Origin: Arion vulgaris
Lineage: Eukaryota; Mollusca; Gastropoda; Stylommatophora; Arionidae
DNA length: 64,000 bases
NCBI GenBank assembly: GCA_020796225.1
Contig: CM036764.1
Span: forward strand, 21,404,733 to 21,468,732
Direction of reading: 5' to 3'
Part shown: positions 9,905-20,990 of the stretch, piece after piece
Position numbering within the stretch: position 1 is the first letter of the stretch
How the letters are laid out: each line of letters starts with the position of its first letter
Made by a program: the position numbers and the translations under genes
The notes under the pieces: generated by a model
Told to the model about the DNA's origin: nothing
The model's database searches: none
The model's input: only the letters and a program-made list of their open reading frames with translations

Positions 9905-10165
9905 AATTTTGATAACAGATTGACGTTGAACCAATCCATCAATTTAAGGAATGTGGAATTACATTCTGTACAAGTAGAACTAGATACTTGAGGGTCAGAG
10001 AGAGGAGTGCGTTCAACTATTGAGCTACAAGAACCATCATTATGCATATCCTTCGACATCAGTTGGAAGACACTGAACACCTACGGGTCTGCCCGGAGTG
10101 CTGTGACGTCAATTCAGTAACCAATAGTAGATTGACAGCATTAAATGATAACACCGCACTTTACA
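9905..10165 (+). mobile_element. SINE-like family E copy
   Basis: It shares GAAGACACTGAACACCTACG, GTCTGCCCGGAGT and TGTGACGTCAATTCAGTA with copies at 39440, 52325 and 58545 (minus). It ends just before SLC4 exon 8, so the open frame there is repeat-derived. Confidence 0.62.
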
Positions 10166-10217
10166 TGTTCACATTTGGTTTTTATCTTAACGATGTCCAT
10201 GGTTTATGCACATTCAG

Positions 10218-10387
10218 GATTATCTATTGGCTTGGGTCCTGTCTTGCAAGCAATTCCAGTCCCTGCCTTGTTTGGTATATTTCTGTACTTTGGAGTGTCC
10301 AGTTTGAGTGGTGTTCAAATGTTTGAAAGAATCAAGTTGTTGCTTATGCCAGTCAAGTACCATCCGTCTGTGAGTTATGTCAGAAAG
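10218..10387 (+). CDS. SLC4A2-like: SLC4 exon 8: TM11-12 and MP.K(Y/H)HP loop
   Basis: The acceptor is CATTCAG to 10217 and the donor GTAAGT at 10388. It encodes [20 protein letters not shown], then [20 protein letters not shown] and [16 protein letters not shown]. The FLYMGV.SL.GIQ..(E/D)R and MP.KHHP..(Y/T)YV motifs identify it. The open reading frame upstream of the acceptor is intron sequence (a SINE-E copy). A partial duplicate of this exon lies at 18786-18868. Confidence 0.95.
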
Positions 10388-10737
10388 GTAAGTATATTTG
10401 GAAGTATTGTCTTACAGTATCTAATGTTAACACAAAATATATTATTGCTGAAACTAATACAGAGAGCTGAGATAGTGTAGTGGTTTGTTCACTGGATTTG
10501 TAGATGCATAGTCACAGAATCTAATTCTCAAATTGAAGTGGAATTTGTTACCTAACCATAACAGCTCTCAGGTTGATTTAGCATAAATTGAGCACTGTGA
10601 AATACTGGGCAGCAAAGATGCCCAGCTGATCACAGAAGAATGGGGAATAACCCTGTATTCCTCAATATATGTTTCCCAATTATATTCACCAATATTCCAC
10701 ATGGTTTGAAAACGTTCCTTACTTTTGCTTTGTTTGT

Positions 10738-10942
10738 GCCCGTCTGCCCAGCGTGTTCGTAGCGCGTTGGACTACGGGTGACTATCCCTTGTGTGTGCGG
10801 GTTCAATTTCGCGGGATGGCAGAACAAGCCACAGATTCCCCAGATTTACGGTGTTTGTGGCACCGAACGAAGGCTTACGATGTCGATGGCACCGAGCAGA
10901 GAGCTGAAGTGCTTCTGGATCGGGAAAAAAAAAAAAAAACAA
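10738..10942 (+). mobile_element. SINE family B copy with poly(A)
   Basis: The tRNA-like head TAGCGCGTTGGACTACGGGT serves as the A box and GGGTTCAATTTCGCG as the B box. It is followed by CACAGATTCCCCAGATTTAC and a poly(A) tail at 10924-10940. It lies in intron 8. Confidence 0.82.
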
Positions 10943-11084
10943 ACTTTGCTTTATAAAATTTATATGGGCTCAATTATATTAATTAAATTAATCATCATCA
11001 TGCACCACCAATCAAGCTGGAATAGGCAATCATGGATCTCCAATTATCTCTGTCTCTAGTATTGACTATCAGTTTGAGTGTGTG

Positions 11085-11118
11085 TGTGTTTTTTTTTTTT
11101 ATATATATATATATATGC
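11085..11118. repeat. Microsatellite (T)n(AT)n
   Basis: A poly-T run passes into an AT dinucleotide run within intron 8. Confidence 0.9.
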
Positions 11119-11511
11119 ATGAATAAATTCTCATGAAACATTCCAAATCCAACAACCTACAGCCATGCAGCCACTATCAGATGATGGAAAGGCTATGTGA
11201 AACAACCCACACTCCGAGATCTTCTTATGGAGCAGTAAGGAAAAGAGAAGCAGGGATATTCATAATGATGCAGGAAGTCTAACAAATAAACCAACACTCA
11301 ATTTATACTAGAGATCTCACAACAGACTACAGGGAAAAATTACAGGCAATCACAAGTATACAGGAGAAACAAAGAATTCAAGGATCAAATATAATCTTTC
11401 TGTTTGACTGCATGTCAACTCTGTATACTTTCCAAAAAGAAACTTATGATTACCTGTTAGTAAGAACTGCTATAGAACAATTAAATCACGTTTTTATAAA
11501 CAAGTCATTTG

Positions 11512-11720
11512 AGGAGCATCTGGCAGAATGGATTAGAGCACAGGCCCCATTCAGGAGACCAGTTTTGCTCTCCACTAAGGCCAAGTAGTTTTTTCTGTTG
11601 TGGCGTAAAGAAATAATCCTAATAGGAACAGTTTCACGGTGACTGCACTAGCAATGCTGCCATTAAATTCTTTGGGCTCATGTCCCCCATGTCCTACACC
11701 ACCCATAGACAGTTATTTAG
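11512..11720 (+). mobile_element. SINE family A copy
   Basis: The head AGCATCTGGCAGAATGGATT and the body TGACTGCACTAGCAATGCTG match the family. The B box is degraded (GTTTTGCTCTC). It lies in intron 8. Confidence 0.75.
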
Positions 11721-13512
11721 TTATAGTATCATTGCAATAGATTCCATCACACTGTGATATTGTGGAAAATTGAACAACTGATGACTGACAAAGAAACAGG
11801 CACCACAAATGGAACAATTTCACTACAGAATCTCACAAAGAGAAATATTTATCAAAGTGAAATATAAATCTGCATGGCATCTCAGAACAATAGTTACTAA
11901 CAAGATCTAATTCTAGTTAAACAGAATCCAACAAACTGCTATCTTTAAGTTATGCTCAGGACACTTTACTGTAAACACATCTCCACAAATAGTAGCTGTC
12001 AAAACTGACATTTGCACTTCCAAATGGTCCTCAGACTTCAGAACTCATTCTGAGAAATTTCTCTCTCTTTGATGACTTAAGCCCCAAAAGACTGAAAGGA
12101 CCTAAAAGCGAAAAACCTATAGTGAAAAAAATAATCACTCTATCAAAGATAGAGCGTGTCTGATACAATGCAGAACACTGGATATAACAGTGCACACACT
12201 CATATAAAAGTATATGGACATGCAGCAATCACATATATTGTCATGGCATCACTTCTATCAGCTAGAATCATACCTTTGTGTGCCTGCCTCTTAGACCTGG
12301 AGAAGAGGGAAGACTTTGCCCCTGACCACAAGCTTGATCATCTAGTATGATCAATAATCTTGCACACAAAGGTACTAGAAAACTAGTCAATCAAGCATCT
12401 GCTAGTCACAATAATCATCATCATCTCTATTTATCTTGTTGTAGATGGTCATCTTATAGGTAGTCCCTGCTAGACAAATTGTTGTGTGCTCTAACAGTCA
12501 TCAATCTTATTCTTCTTCTTTTTTTCTAATCTTGTTTTGCCACACATCGTCAGGATAACAAGAGATTTCTAGAACAGACTTTTGTGTGCGCTTCATAGTG
12601 TTTTTTTGTCGCCTCTGTTATTTCTTAGGTCCACCTCAGTCAATGCCTTTTTGTAAGTTTGTTTGACAAGATTAGACTGACAACACAGAACATGATCCTA
12701 ATTAGTCACTTCTTTGACAATATTACTTTGTTGGATCCTTTTACTCAGTTGTGTAATCTAGTTTTCCAGCTGATACTGATCAGAATCATCTCCTTCTCAG
12801 TTTCTGCCATGTTTATCTCTTGTGAACTTTCTTCTGAATGTCATTTACATAGTAGACTCCACACTCTTTTTTGCAGTCAATCCATTTCTTTTTCTGTACA
12901 CCTCTTTTTATTTAACATTCCTTTGTTCCTTAAAGAATACCTTTAATCAACATCAAAATGTATCCTGGACATTTATCAGACTAGGCAGAGTCCATCACTC
13001 TTCATCTCTTTATTGGCTACAGTTTACATTTTCTTTACTACTGAATAAGGAATTTCTTGATAGAACAATACCTATACAGAACTGCAAGCCAAAATAATAT
13101 TACATTAATATGGTTGCTAATTATTATATTCAGTAAATGTCCATGAAATCAATGTTGATTCTGTTTGAATGTTGAATGTTACATTTTATCATTCTATACT
13201 GAGCTGTATCATAGATATATGACTGCTCATTGTAGTATTTTCTCTAATTTACCTGTTTCAGCTAAACAAAATGTGGCCCCCTGTTTGATTGCACTACCAT
13301 ATTTACCATCAGGATTCACCTGTTTTAGGCAAGCACAATTTGTCACATTGTTTGATTACAATATATATTTAAAAACAAGTTTAAAACATCCTGACAAATT
13401 TCTCAAAAACAATCTATTAGGAGACAACAACAAGAAACACTTGAGAATGATGTTGATGTGGTTTAGCTAGTAGTTTTCTGATCACATTGCTTCTTGATGT
13501 TTTCTTTGACAG
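11720..13512. other. Intron 8 remainder, little recognisable
   Basis: AT-rich intron sequence. A short LINE tail related to 8746-8821 lies at about 12540-12620. The rest shows short open frames with no family motif that I can identify. Confidence 0.5.
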
Positions 13513-13686
13513 GTTCGCACAATGCAGATGCATAAGTTCACTTTGATTCAGCTAACATGCCTGCTATGTTTGATAGTTATCAAGTCAACAGCTGCTTCTC
13601 TTGCATTCCCATTCATGCTGATTCTCCTGGTGCCATTCCGATTGAAAGTGATGCCATCATTTTTTGATAATACAGATCTAAGCCAG
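13513..13686 (+). CDS. SLC4A2-like: SLC4 exon: TM13-14
   Basis: The acceptor is TTTGACAG to 13512 and the donor GTAACA at 13687. It encodes VRTMQMHKFTLIQLTCLLCL, then IVIKSTAASLAFPFMLILLV and PFRLKVMPSFFDNTDLSQ. The Lys in IKSTAAS aligns with AE1 Lys851. ASLAFPF.LIL.VP(L/F)R is AE-type, whereas Na+-coupled relatives diverge here. Phase 0 at both ends. Confidence 0.95.
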
Positions 13687-13899
13687 GTAACATATTGTGT
13701 TAGGAATGGTAGAGATGGGATAAACTGGCTGTAGTGTGTAGAAATATTGTAGAAAACTGTTATGAAACCATTTTTGGTGCTTGTTTTTTGTGAGTCATTA
13801 GATGTTATGCAAATGATATATTTACAAGTGAATATTAAGTGAATATATGCAAGTGAATTTTATACAACAGAGTATAAAATTAAGTCTTTCCTATCTTGT

Positions 13900-14105
13900 G
13901 ATATAAAAGGAGTCAGAGGTAATGAAAGAACTGATAGATTGGCTGGTATGGCTACAATATCAGATGTACCTGCAATGGGCTGAAATTACATTCTCAGCAC
14001 AGTGAGTCTTTCTGAACAGAGGAATTTCAGGGTTGTGAATCCCAGCTGCTAATCAGATTGAGAAAGATAGGTTTTGATATTGGTACAACCCGAAAAGAAC
14101 CATAT
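13900..14105 (+). mobile_element. LINE RNase H remnant
   Basis: The reading KGVRGNERTDRLAGMATISD matches the G.(A/V)GVRGNE(R/)AD.LA motif at the end of LINE RNase H domains. Stops follow. It lies in intron 9. Confidence 0.62.
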
Positions 14106-14261
14106 ACCAAAAAAAAATTCATTAATCAACACCAAACATGTTGAACATCGAACATGTTGCTGCTGGATTTATAGTGAAATTGTGATGATTAACGACATGG
14201 TTAGAAAATGAGTTCAGATGTTCAATGCGGGACACCAGAATGGGAATAATAAGATCCAATG

Positions 14262-14525
14262 GATCGCCCGAGTGGTTACCGAGGTCCAAATTTTTTTGCA
14301 GTGGAAAGTATAGAGCCACTGTTGACCTGCCATGCATGTCGTAAGAGGCAACTAAGGAAGTTTGGCTGAAATCGGATGCACATGTCCTAAACGTGTAGAA
14401 GTCTCTGCGTTTAGGGGCCTACCAAACCAATGTGCAACGTATACACATTCTTGGCAAAGATGAAACATATCACAAAGAGTGATTAAAAATTGGTCAAAAG
14501 AACGACGCAAAGAAGAAGAAGATAC
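14262..14525 (+). mobile_element. SINE family Z-like copy
   Basis: The head CGCCCGAGTGGTTACCGAGG precedes GCATGTCGTAAGAGGCAACT, AGTTTGGCTGAAATCGGATG and a tail with CACAAAGAGTGATTAAAAAT. A second copy with the same head is at 33135-33395. The central motif is shared with family Z, but the head differs. Confidence 0.72.
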
Positions 14526-14699
14526 AATGGATGAAAACCGCATCTCTGATGAACGATGACTTAGCTTGTATGATGGATGGAAACAATTGTGAGGATGGAC
14601 GGTGCTCAATTTCTGTTCTTCTATTTATAGATTTACAGTAGCCTGGATTTATTTTACTGCTATGTTATCTCGACCTGGAGCCTTTCCTCTCTTAATATA

Positions 14700-15115
14700 C
14701 TTTGTAGCAATGGGCTGAATCTCTACAAGCATCAACAATTTGCAGAATTACATTCATCTTTGTTCCGCTGCACATGGGTATTGATGGCAATGAGAGAGCA
14801 GCAGGCTGGCTGGCTCTACCACCAAATCTATCAGCCAATTATTAGAACTAACATTCTAAATGCCCTTATTAGATTGTGGCCCCAAAGAGAGTTTTCATTT
14901 AAATTAATTCCCGTTAACTGCTAGACTGTAAGAGATTGGATTGAAGATTGGAATGGCCAGAAAAGAACAGCATAACATATATCAGCAGGCTCATCAATCA
15001 ACATTGAAATGATACGGTTATTCGCTGGAGGCTGTTGGAGATATTACGAGAAATATCGGAGCACAGATGGACATGTTCGGAGTGCAATGAAAATATTCCA
15101 TACTGAAAGTGAATG
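14700..15115 (+). mobile_element. LINE RNase H and C-terminal remnant
   Basis: TFIFVPLHMGIDGNERAAGW (RNase H end) is followed about 300 bp later by REISEHRWTCSECNENIP, a Cys-containing tail. A similar tail ends the fragments near 32200 and 41270. It contains many stops. Confidence 0.62.
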
Positions 15116-16090
15116 TACTTTGTAGCATCCGTAATGTTGGCAGCAAGTTTTTGCTTTCCGTTACATTTGTCTTCTATATTTAATTCTGATCTGTTATGAT
15201 CATGTCTTCAATGTATTTCATGCATCTTTTTATTATGTTCAATTTCCTGATTAATATTACTCTTTATTTTGATTTCAGATTTCTAGTTTGTGTGTAGATT
15301 CTTCTCCTTGTAATTTGATTCTGTTTGCCTGTCTGTGTTCTTTTTTCGTGTTGTTTCTCAGGTTCACTATATCTCAGCTTGAGCCAATTTTGTTCTCTAT
15401 CTCTCTTACACATATCTTTTATGTTCTTATTTAGTCTGCTTATTGTCATGTTGTTTTAACCATGTTTCTTTTTTGCATACATTTCCTGTAAAATGTATTT
15501 GTTCATTCATTTCTTCTTTTTATATTTTGCATTTGATTTCTGGAATGATTTCAGATGATGTTTGATGTATTATTTCCATTAGCATTTCACTCTGTTGTTT
15601 CTCAATATTTTGTATATTTGCTATTGCATTTTATCTGTTCTGATTTACCATGCTGTATTTCTTCCTCATATTTTTGTCTGGTCTAAGTAATGCTAAATCT
15701 AGTGTGATGTCTTCTTGACTTTTTTTTTCAATTTTATACTAAACTTCCCAATTACTGTTACATGGTCACTGTTACAGTCTGTTTGTTTTATCAGACTGCA
15801 AATCGTTCCTAAATCATTTGATGATAGTATACAAACATTTGAGTCACTTTGTGATAATTGCCCTAGTAATGGCTGTAACTATGTGGAAATATAGTTAAAT
15901 GTATAAGAATCAAATTTTGAATAAATTTCATAATAAAGTTTCAAATTTAGCTTCACAGATAAATGGGACATAGTTTTTGATCACATCTCATGTGATAGCA
16001 CTGTAAAGAGAAAAATGAAATGTGTTGAAAGAACTGCAGTTAACAACAGCCTAACTAAATGTTGTTTCTCTAATATTCTGTTTTATAATG
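15116..16090. other. T-rich intron 9 sequence, nothing firm
   Basis: Long T-rich stretches resemble the antisense of an A-rich, Lys-rich LINE region (minus frame 15264-15449 is Lys/Arg/Gln-rich). No motif is clear. Confidence 0.4.
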
Positions 16091-16099
16091 TTGTTGCAG

Positions 16100-16180
16100 C
16101 TTGACAAAGAAGAGGAGGAGTTTGAACTGGATGATGAAGATGATCCCGATTTCTATCAACAAGCTCATATGCCTATCTGA
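16100..16180 (+). CDS. SLC4A2-like: SLC4 last coding exon: acidic C-terminal tail
   Basis: The acceptor is TTGTTGCAG to 16099 and the stop TGA is at 16178-16180. It encodes LDKEEEEFELDDEDDPDF and then YQQAHMPI. Vertebrate AE proteins have the same layout: LD, an acidic cluster, a Tyr-containing linker and a terminal MPV. The acidic stretch corresponds to the proposed, and disputed, carbonic anhydrase II contact of AE1. The ending MPI in place of MPV supports AE-clade membership. Confidence 0.93.
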   Translation, partial: LDKEEEEFELDDEDDPDFYQQAHMPI

Positions 16181-17221
16181 TCTGCAAGATTCAGCTTTTT
16201 CCAGAAAACATCCAATGCATATCAAGCCCCTGGCTGTTTTGATGTTCACCTTGTGGAAATGCTTTATAACGACCTGTCTGCTTGCTACTACAGATGTTCT
16301 CTGAAAAATGGGCAAACTATTTCCCCCATAAAATATATATTGGCTGTGAGACTGATTTATCAATCTGATCTGCAGGCTGTGATATTTCATCATTGAAAAA
16401 CTATGTCCGTCATATACTGAACATTTTAGTCACATGGTTTTTTTTGCTCACATTTTGAAATTCTCTAGTTTTTTTTGGCCAATTGTTCAGAAAAGAGCAC
16501 TGTTAAATGTATATGACACAGATAATAAAGAATTGGATTCATTCTAGACTGTGCTGCAATCGGGTTGCTATGGCTACTAAAGAACTTAAACTAGATTTTC
16601 TTTTATATTGTGAGCAAACCATCTCAGTTTTGTGGATTTTGTTGTGGTGTAGTTCGACTTCTACTACACATCTAATGTTTTCTATGTAGCTTGTTGAAGC
16701 TAGTAAGGGTTAAAATTACAGTGACAATTAAATGTTATGCATCTACTGTATGTAAACCGTTAAAGGTAACACTTTCACAACAAGATACTTAAATAGAAGT
16801 TTACTGTAAAAGCTAGTTGTTTTTCAGCTAGGAAGAAATTTAGTGGAAGAACATATTTCCATCTAACATTTAAAACGGTTCAGCTGAAGTTAGTTGACAA
16901 TGCCTTCATCACCCTTCTCCTGAAACATACCAAATATATGTGAGTATCAAAATATGACTGGACATAAAATTATCTAAGTGTACATAGACAACCTTAGCTT
17001 ATTGATTGTCCTGTTTGCAGTATTTGACTATGGAATCTGCTACAAATTCCTGCTGTAAAGAATCTGTGATTTTTGCTATTGCCAATGTTCTATTTTTGTA
17101 CTTGAGAGATTTATCGTACTACATCTGTATTGTCATTGACTTGAAATAATGCTTTTATACTTTAGTAACAATGTATGTCTTGTGTGAATCATGGAAGATG
17201 GTGCTTGGAGCAAATAATAAA
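16181..17221 (+). other. Likely SLC4 3' UTR with poly(A) signals
   Basis: AT-rich sequence without coding signal follows the stop codon. AATAAA hexamers occur near 16523-16528 and at 17216-17221. The second is followed directly by a 26-bp minisatellite and is taken as the likely distal end. The extent is inferred; no transcript is available. Confidence 0.5.
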
Positions 17222-17229
17222 ATTAATGT

Positions 17230-17335
17230 CCAACACATACATGTACAATGAAGTAGCCAACCAAACATGTACAAGGAAGTAGCCAACCAAACATGTACAA
17301 GGAAGTAGCCAACCAAACATGTACAAGGAAGTAGA
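17230..17335 (+). repeat. 26-bp minisatellite, about 4 units
   Basis: Unit GCCAACCAAACATGTACAAG + GAAGTA. Unit starts at 17256, 17282 and 17308 are exactly 26 bp apart. It lies immediately after the putative SLC4 poly(A) signal. Confidence 0.92.
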
Positions 17336-18600
17336 TAAGAAGTGTCCTAATATTTGATTTTGATAATAATAAGAAAAGCTGTTTATTGCAAGCGATGATG
17401 ACAGTCTCAGACATGTGTGTTGCTACACATCTCTGGTGTGTGCAGAGATGTATCTCTTAATAGTCCAATCCTCTAACACAATCCCTACCACAGGTGGGGC
17501 ATACATGATCGAGGTTAGACATGTGAGTGTTGTGTGTTTTTGTATTTTCGCGCAGCTTGCTTTCTCTGCGCCTCAACAGTACTGCGATTCTCAGCTATGT
17601 GAGTTTCTCTTGTGTTGTTATAGCGCCACATTTGGCGATCTTGCGCAAGGGATTCGGATTTGATAATCTTTCTAGAAATGACTAGAAAATAATTAATGCT
17701 TATTCTCATTCTGTTCAAACTATGAAAAATCAATTATACAAAATACAACAGCATACTGAATTGATGATATTTTGACACCAAAAAAAAAGTAAAAAAACAT
17801 CAACAAAACTGAGATAAAAGTAATGTCAAATATGATAGGATAGTTTAACACTCACTAACAAAAAAATTATCAGTTTAATTAAACTGTTGATGTGTTATGT
17901 AGACCTATATTACTCATGTTTTCATCGTCTATCTTATCCAGTAATCAACTATATATTTTGTTATATCTGAATTATACCCTTCATAGTACATTATCACATT
18001 GTAGAAGCTGCTTCTAAAAATAACACTGACGTACATTATATCATTTTTTTAAAATATATATTTCCTTGTTCTATAAAAAAAATTAAATTACCAAAAGAAA
18101 TATATGTATATTTCCTTAACATAAGGATGCAATAACAAGCAATGTTATGTCAACAGTATGCTGGTTTGTTGTCATGTCCTAAACTTGATGAAATCCTGTG
18201 TTGTAATGTTACAGGAAGCTATGTCATTTGATATCATGCTTTTATAAATCTACCTAGATTTGTCATAATTTTATATATATATTTTGTTATATCTATACAT
18301 AATAAAATAACAAATTTTGTTACTGTACTATTGATGTTATTTTATACGTGTATATATTTATCATTGTATTAGGAATATTAAACATTGTAATCCATTTCAT
18401 GCTATTTGTATTTTATTTTGAGTGATCTGTTTAATGTATGTATGTTATAGTTATTTACAACATGTTATTCTTAACCATGCGACAACAGGGACAAAGTTAA
18501 TGATAATAGAAATGAGGATGAAAAAGTGGAAATATCTGGAACAGAATGACAGGCTGGCTGAGAAAATGAAATACCGTGAAAAGGTTGAAAAAATGAAATA
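17336..18600. other. AT-rich intergenic, no gene seen
   Basis: The only structure seen is a perfect 16-bp palindrome at 17871-17886 (CAGTTTAATTAAACTG) and AT-rich runs. The GC-richer patch at 17500-17660 matches nothing I recognise. Confidence 0.5.
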
Positions 18601-18609
18601 TTGGAGAAA

Positions 18610-18717
18610 GGTTTGTAAAAGTACATGTTGGGAAAAGTTGGTAAAAGTACATATTGGGAAAAGTTGGTAAAAGTACATATTGGGAAAAGTTGGTAAAAGT
18701 ACATATTGGGAAAAGTA
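18610..18717 (+). repeat. 26-bp minisatellite, about 4 units
   Basis: Unit GTACATATTGGGAAAAGTTG + GTAAAA; GTACAT recurs at 18621 and 18647 and onward every 26 bp. Confidence 0.92.
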
Positions 18718-18733
18718 AACATCTGAAGTTCTA

Positions 18734-18792
18734 AAATACCCAGCGGATGAATGTCTTGATTGCAGCACAGCACATTCATCCGCTGGGTATTT
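18734..18792. repeat. 21-bp perfect inverted repeat (hairpin)
   Basis: The arms at 18734-18754 and 18772-18792 are exact reverse complements around a 17-nt spacer. The right arm ends inside the copied SLC4 exon fragment that follows. Confidence 0.9.
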
Positions 18793-18868
18793 CTGTACTT
18801 GGAGTGTCCAGTTTGAGTGGTATACAAATGTTTGAAAGAATCAAGTTGTTGCTTATGCCAGTTAAATT
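18786..18868 (+). pseudogene. Partial copy of SLC4 exon 8
   Basis: It matches about 80 bp of SLC4 exon 8, starting at GGTAT.TTTCTGTACTT and running through GGAGTGTCCAGTTTGAGTGG and GAAAGAATCAAGTTGTTGCT to CCAGT(C/T)AA. It encodes [20 protein letters not shown] in one frame, with one Val-to-Ile change and two indels near its start. It has no splice sites and stops matching before the HP..SYV segment. It is a fragment, not a second gene. Confidence 0.88.
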
Positions 18869-19165
18869 GTCTGCTTCAAACTGAGGCCAAAACCCTCATA
18901 AAGAGAAAATCTGCAGTAGAGTGGAAGAAACATACTGGATATGATTATGGAAAGACTTCCTCAAAGAAGTTTAAACAGCTCTCTTCCAGTGTCAACAGGT
19001 ATAACAGACCCTGGAGCATGTCCTGCAAGACTTCCTCTCCTGTATGAGCTGAGAAGCAACCTGCAACCCAGTCGACCTGAAAACTATGCTCTAGGAAAAA
19101 CCTGACACACTGTCCAGATTGTGCCCCACAGTGGATTGAGCACACTACCAAGTGCCCACTGAAGA
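18866..19165 (+). mobile_element. LINE RNase H C-terminal remnant
   Basis: Reads EAKTLIKRKSAVEWKKHTGY and later HCPDCAPQWIEHTTKCPLK with frame changes. This order (TLIK.R, W....GY, then a C..C..H...CP tail) resembles the fragment at 3180-3420. It abuts the SLC4 exon fragment. Confidence 0.55.
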
Positions 19166-19169
19166 ATGT

Positions 19170-20085
19170 CTGTTTTAGATATAGGGTGATATGCTTACAA
19201 ATATCAATTTGTTACAATACTAGACCTTCTCTAAATATTTAATTCTCTTTTTTTTCATGAAATTTTATCTGTGTGGTACATAATATTTTAAAATAATGCT
19301 TTTTTAATGGTGTTGTTAGTAACATTATATTTCGACGATGTATATTCTAGTTTTTCATATAATTTGACTATCGCATACTTTTATTACTGTCACAATATTA
19401 TGTTTGTTCTATAATGCTAAACATGCATGTAGCTGTATTATACATTGTTTTGCAAATTACAATCCTTTTGCTACTTTAGAATTATTAATGTTGTATTATA
19501 ATATTGTATAGCATTTATTTATTGTAATGTTATATTGCATTTTATAACGAGTAACTGTTGGAACAAACCAGAGACCAGTGAAATAGAACAAAAATACAGA
19601 TATTGAATATGATATAATTAAAAAAAGCAGCTGAATACAAAACGGAACAAGCCTTGTTCTCGAATCCATAGTGAAAAGTAACAGAGGAAAATTAGACAAA
19701 TTTTCTTGGAGAATAGCTGGAGATAGATATCAAGGTAGATTATTGGTAAGACATTGAAAGACTTGTTTTAAAAAAGTAGTTCAAAAGATAGGTGTAGGCT
19801 TGGTGAAGACATATAGAATTAGCGTAGCAAGTATTTGATTTTATTGATATATATATCTGTGTGTTTCATTTTTATTTCTTAGTTAGATTTAATGTAAAAT
19901 GTATGAACCAAAAAATGTGTCCAATATATGAGAAAGTGTAATAAAGTCAGCTGCTTGCACTGTCGGAACTAAGGGTATTGTAATACTGATTGGTACAGAG
20001 AGTTTGTCATTACTAATAGATAGAAATGATATTTATCAGAGAGAACACTTTTCAACTTTTTCTTGCGATCGCTATTTTGATGATT
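19170..20085. other. AT-rich intergenic, no gene seen
   Basis: No motif-bearing frame, SINE head or tandem array was recognised here. Confidence 0.5.
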
Positions 20086-20089
20086 ATAC

Positions 20090-20540
20090 TGTCAGATGCG
20101 TTCTTATGATGAAATCAACTGTTGTCTGGAGCTCATCTCTGGGGCCATATAAATTTTAATGTAGTAATGTGTTGTAGGACTATCTTTTCTTTTTTGAGGA
20201 CATACAGGGGACAGTTCTGCAGGATATGTTCTGTGTTTTGATCAGAGATGCCCCAAGGACACCTAGGGTCTGGAGACAATCGTAACCTGTGTAAGTGTTT
20301 ATTCAGTCTGTTATGTCTTGTCCTGAGATTGAAGATGATGCTCTGTCATTGTCTGTCGAATGTGTAATAGTCATCGCTGGATAATTTGGTCCTTTTCTAG
20401 TTTCCAGGATATCTGTTTTTGTTCTGAAAGTATGTGATTTAGTTTTCTACCTGCTCATATTCTCCTCCCTTCTTTACGAGTTTGTCTGCCTTCTTGCTAC
20501 CTGGGACTTTACAGGATAAGTTAGCTCATTTTCTGTAGTG
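20090..20540 (-). mobile_element. LINE RNase H C-terminal fragment
   Basis: The minus strand, with frame slips, reads NLRTRHNRLNKHLHRLRLSP, then DPRCPWG, then QNTEHILQNCPLY. This is the H.RL..HL.R.GL ... C.CG...Q...H.L..CP layout of LINE RNase H tails. An upstream segment includes VPGSKKADKLVKKG. Confidence 0.7.
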
Positions 20541-20894
20541 AAGTTACTTTACACAGCGATGGTAAAGATTATGCAGAGGAGTAGTGGTTAGATTCAATCA
20601 GCTGTGCTTTGAGTTAAATAGGGTGCTTTATTTTCTATCTTGCATTGTATTGTTCTTGGATGATAATTTTAGCTTCATTGTAATGACACGTAGTCTTTTA
20701 CTACTGTAGCAGACTTTCTGTATGACTATTTTTCTGTACTATAGCACTTATCTATATGACTATTTTCTGTTGTATTCTAATGTATTGTTGATTATTGACT
20801 CTACACAACTGGTTTTTTGTTATCTTTTACTGACAATGAGACAGACTTCCTGTTTCATTTTGCAGAGAATTTTTTGTTTACTTTTGACTCTCTA

Positions 20895-20990
20895 CTTCGA
20901 TAGCAAAACCTGTTCTAGAAGTCTCTTCATTCTGAAGCTGTGAGGTAAAACATAATCAGAGAAAAGAAAGAAAGACTTCTTCTCTCTCGA
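20895..20990 (+). mobile_element. LINE 3'-tail fragment
   Basis: It shares AATCAGAGAAAAGAAAGAAA and the preceding 40 bp, with mismatches, with 2575-2640 and 46320-46380. Confidence 0.45.

Larger units (their letters stand above)
10..17221 (+). other. SLC4A2-like: SLC4 anion-exchanger gene, 3' half (10 exons)
   Basis: Gene-level entry. The ten exons listed below splice in consistent phase into about 600 residues matching the membrane domain of SLC4 transporters. Several features place it in the electroneutral Cl-/HCO3- exchanger clade (SLC4A1-3) rather than the Na+-coupled clade. These are the Glu in the METQIT motif (equivalent to AE1 Glu681), the Arg in ATVRTVAH (AE1 Arg730), the two stilbene-site lysines (AE1 Lys539 and Lys851 equivalents, in KKLWQIF and VIKSTAASL), and a C-terminus ending HMPI, like the MPV of vertebrate AEs. 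The protein would act at the plasma membrane or a basolateral epithelial membrane in pH and bicarbonate control. The N-terminal cytoplasmic domain and promoter are outside the window. The clade assignment comes from remembered family features; a phylogeny was not run. Confidence 0.92.

Noticed and set aside
10145..10217. Extended reading frame upstream of SLC4 exon 8
   Set aside because: It is intron sequence (SINE E). The CAG acceptor at 10217 gives the correct phase and the family's expected residues.
18734..19165. A second SLC4 gene
   Set aside because: Only about 80 bp of one exon is present, without splice sites or neighbouring exons.
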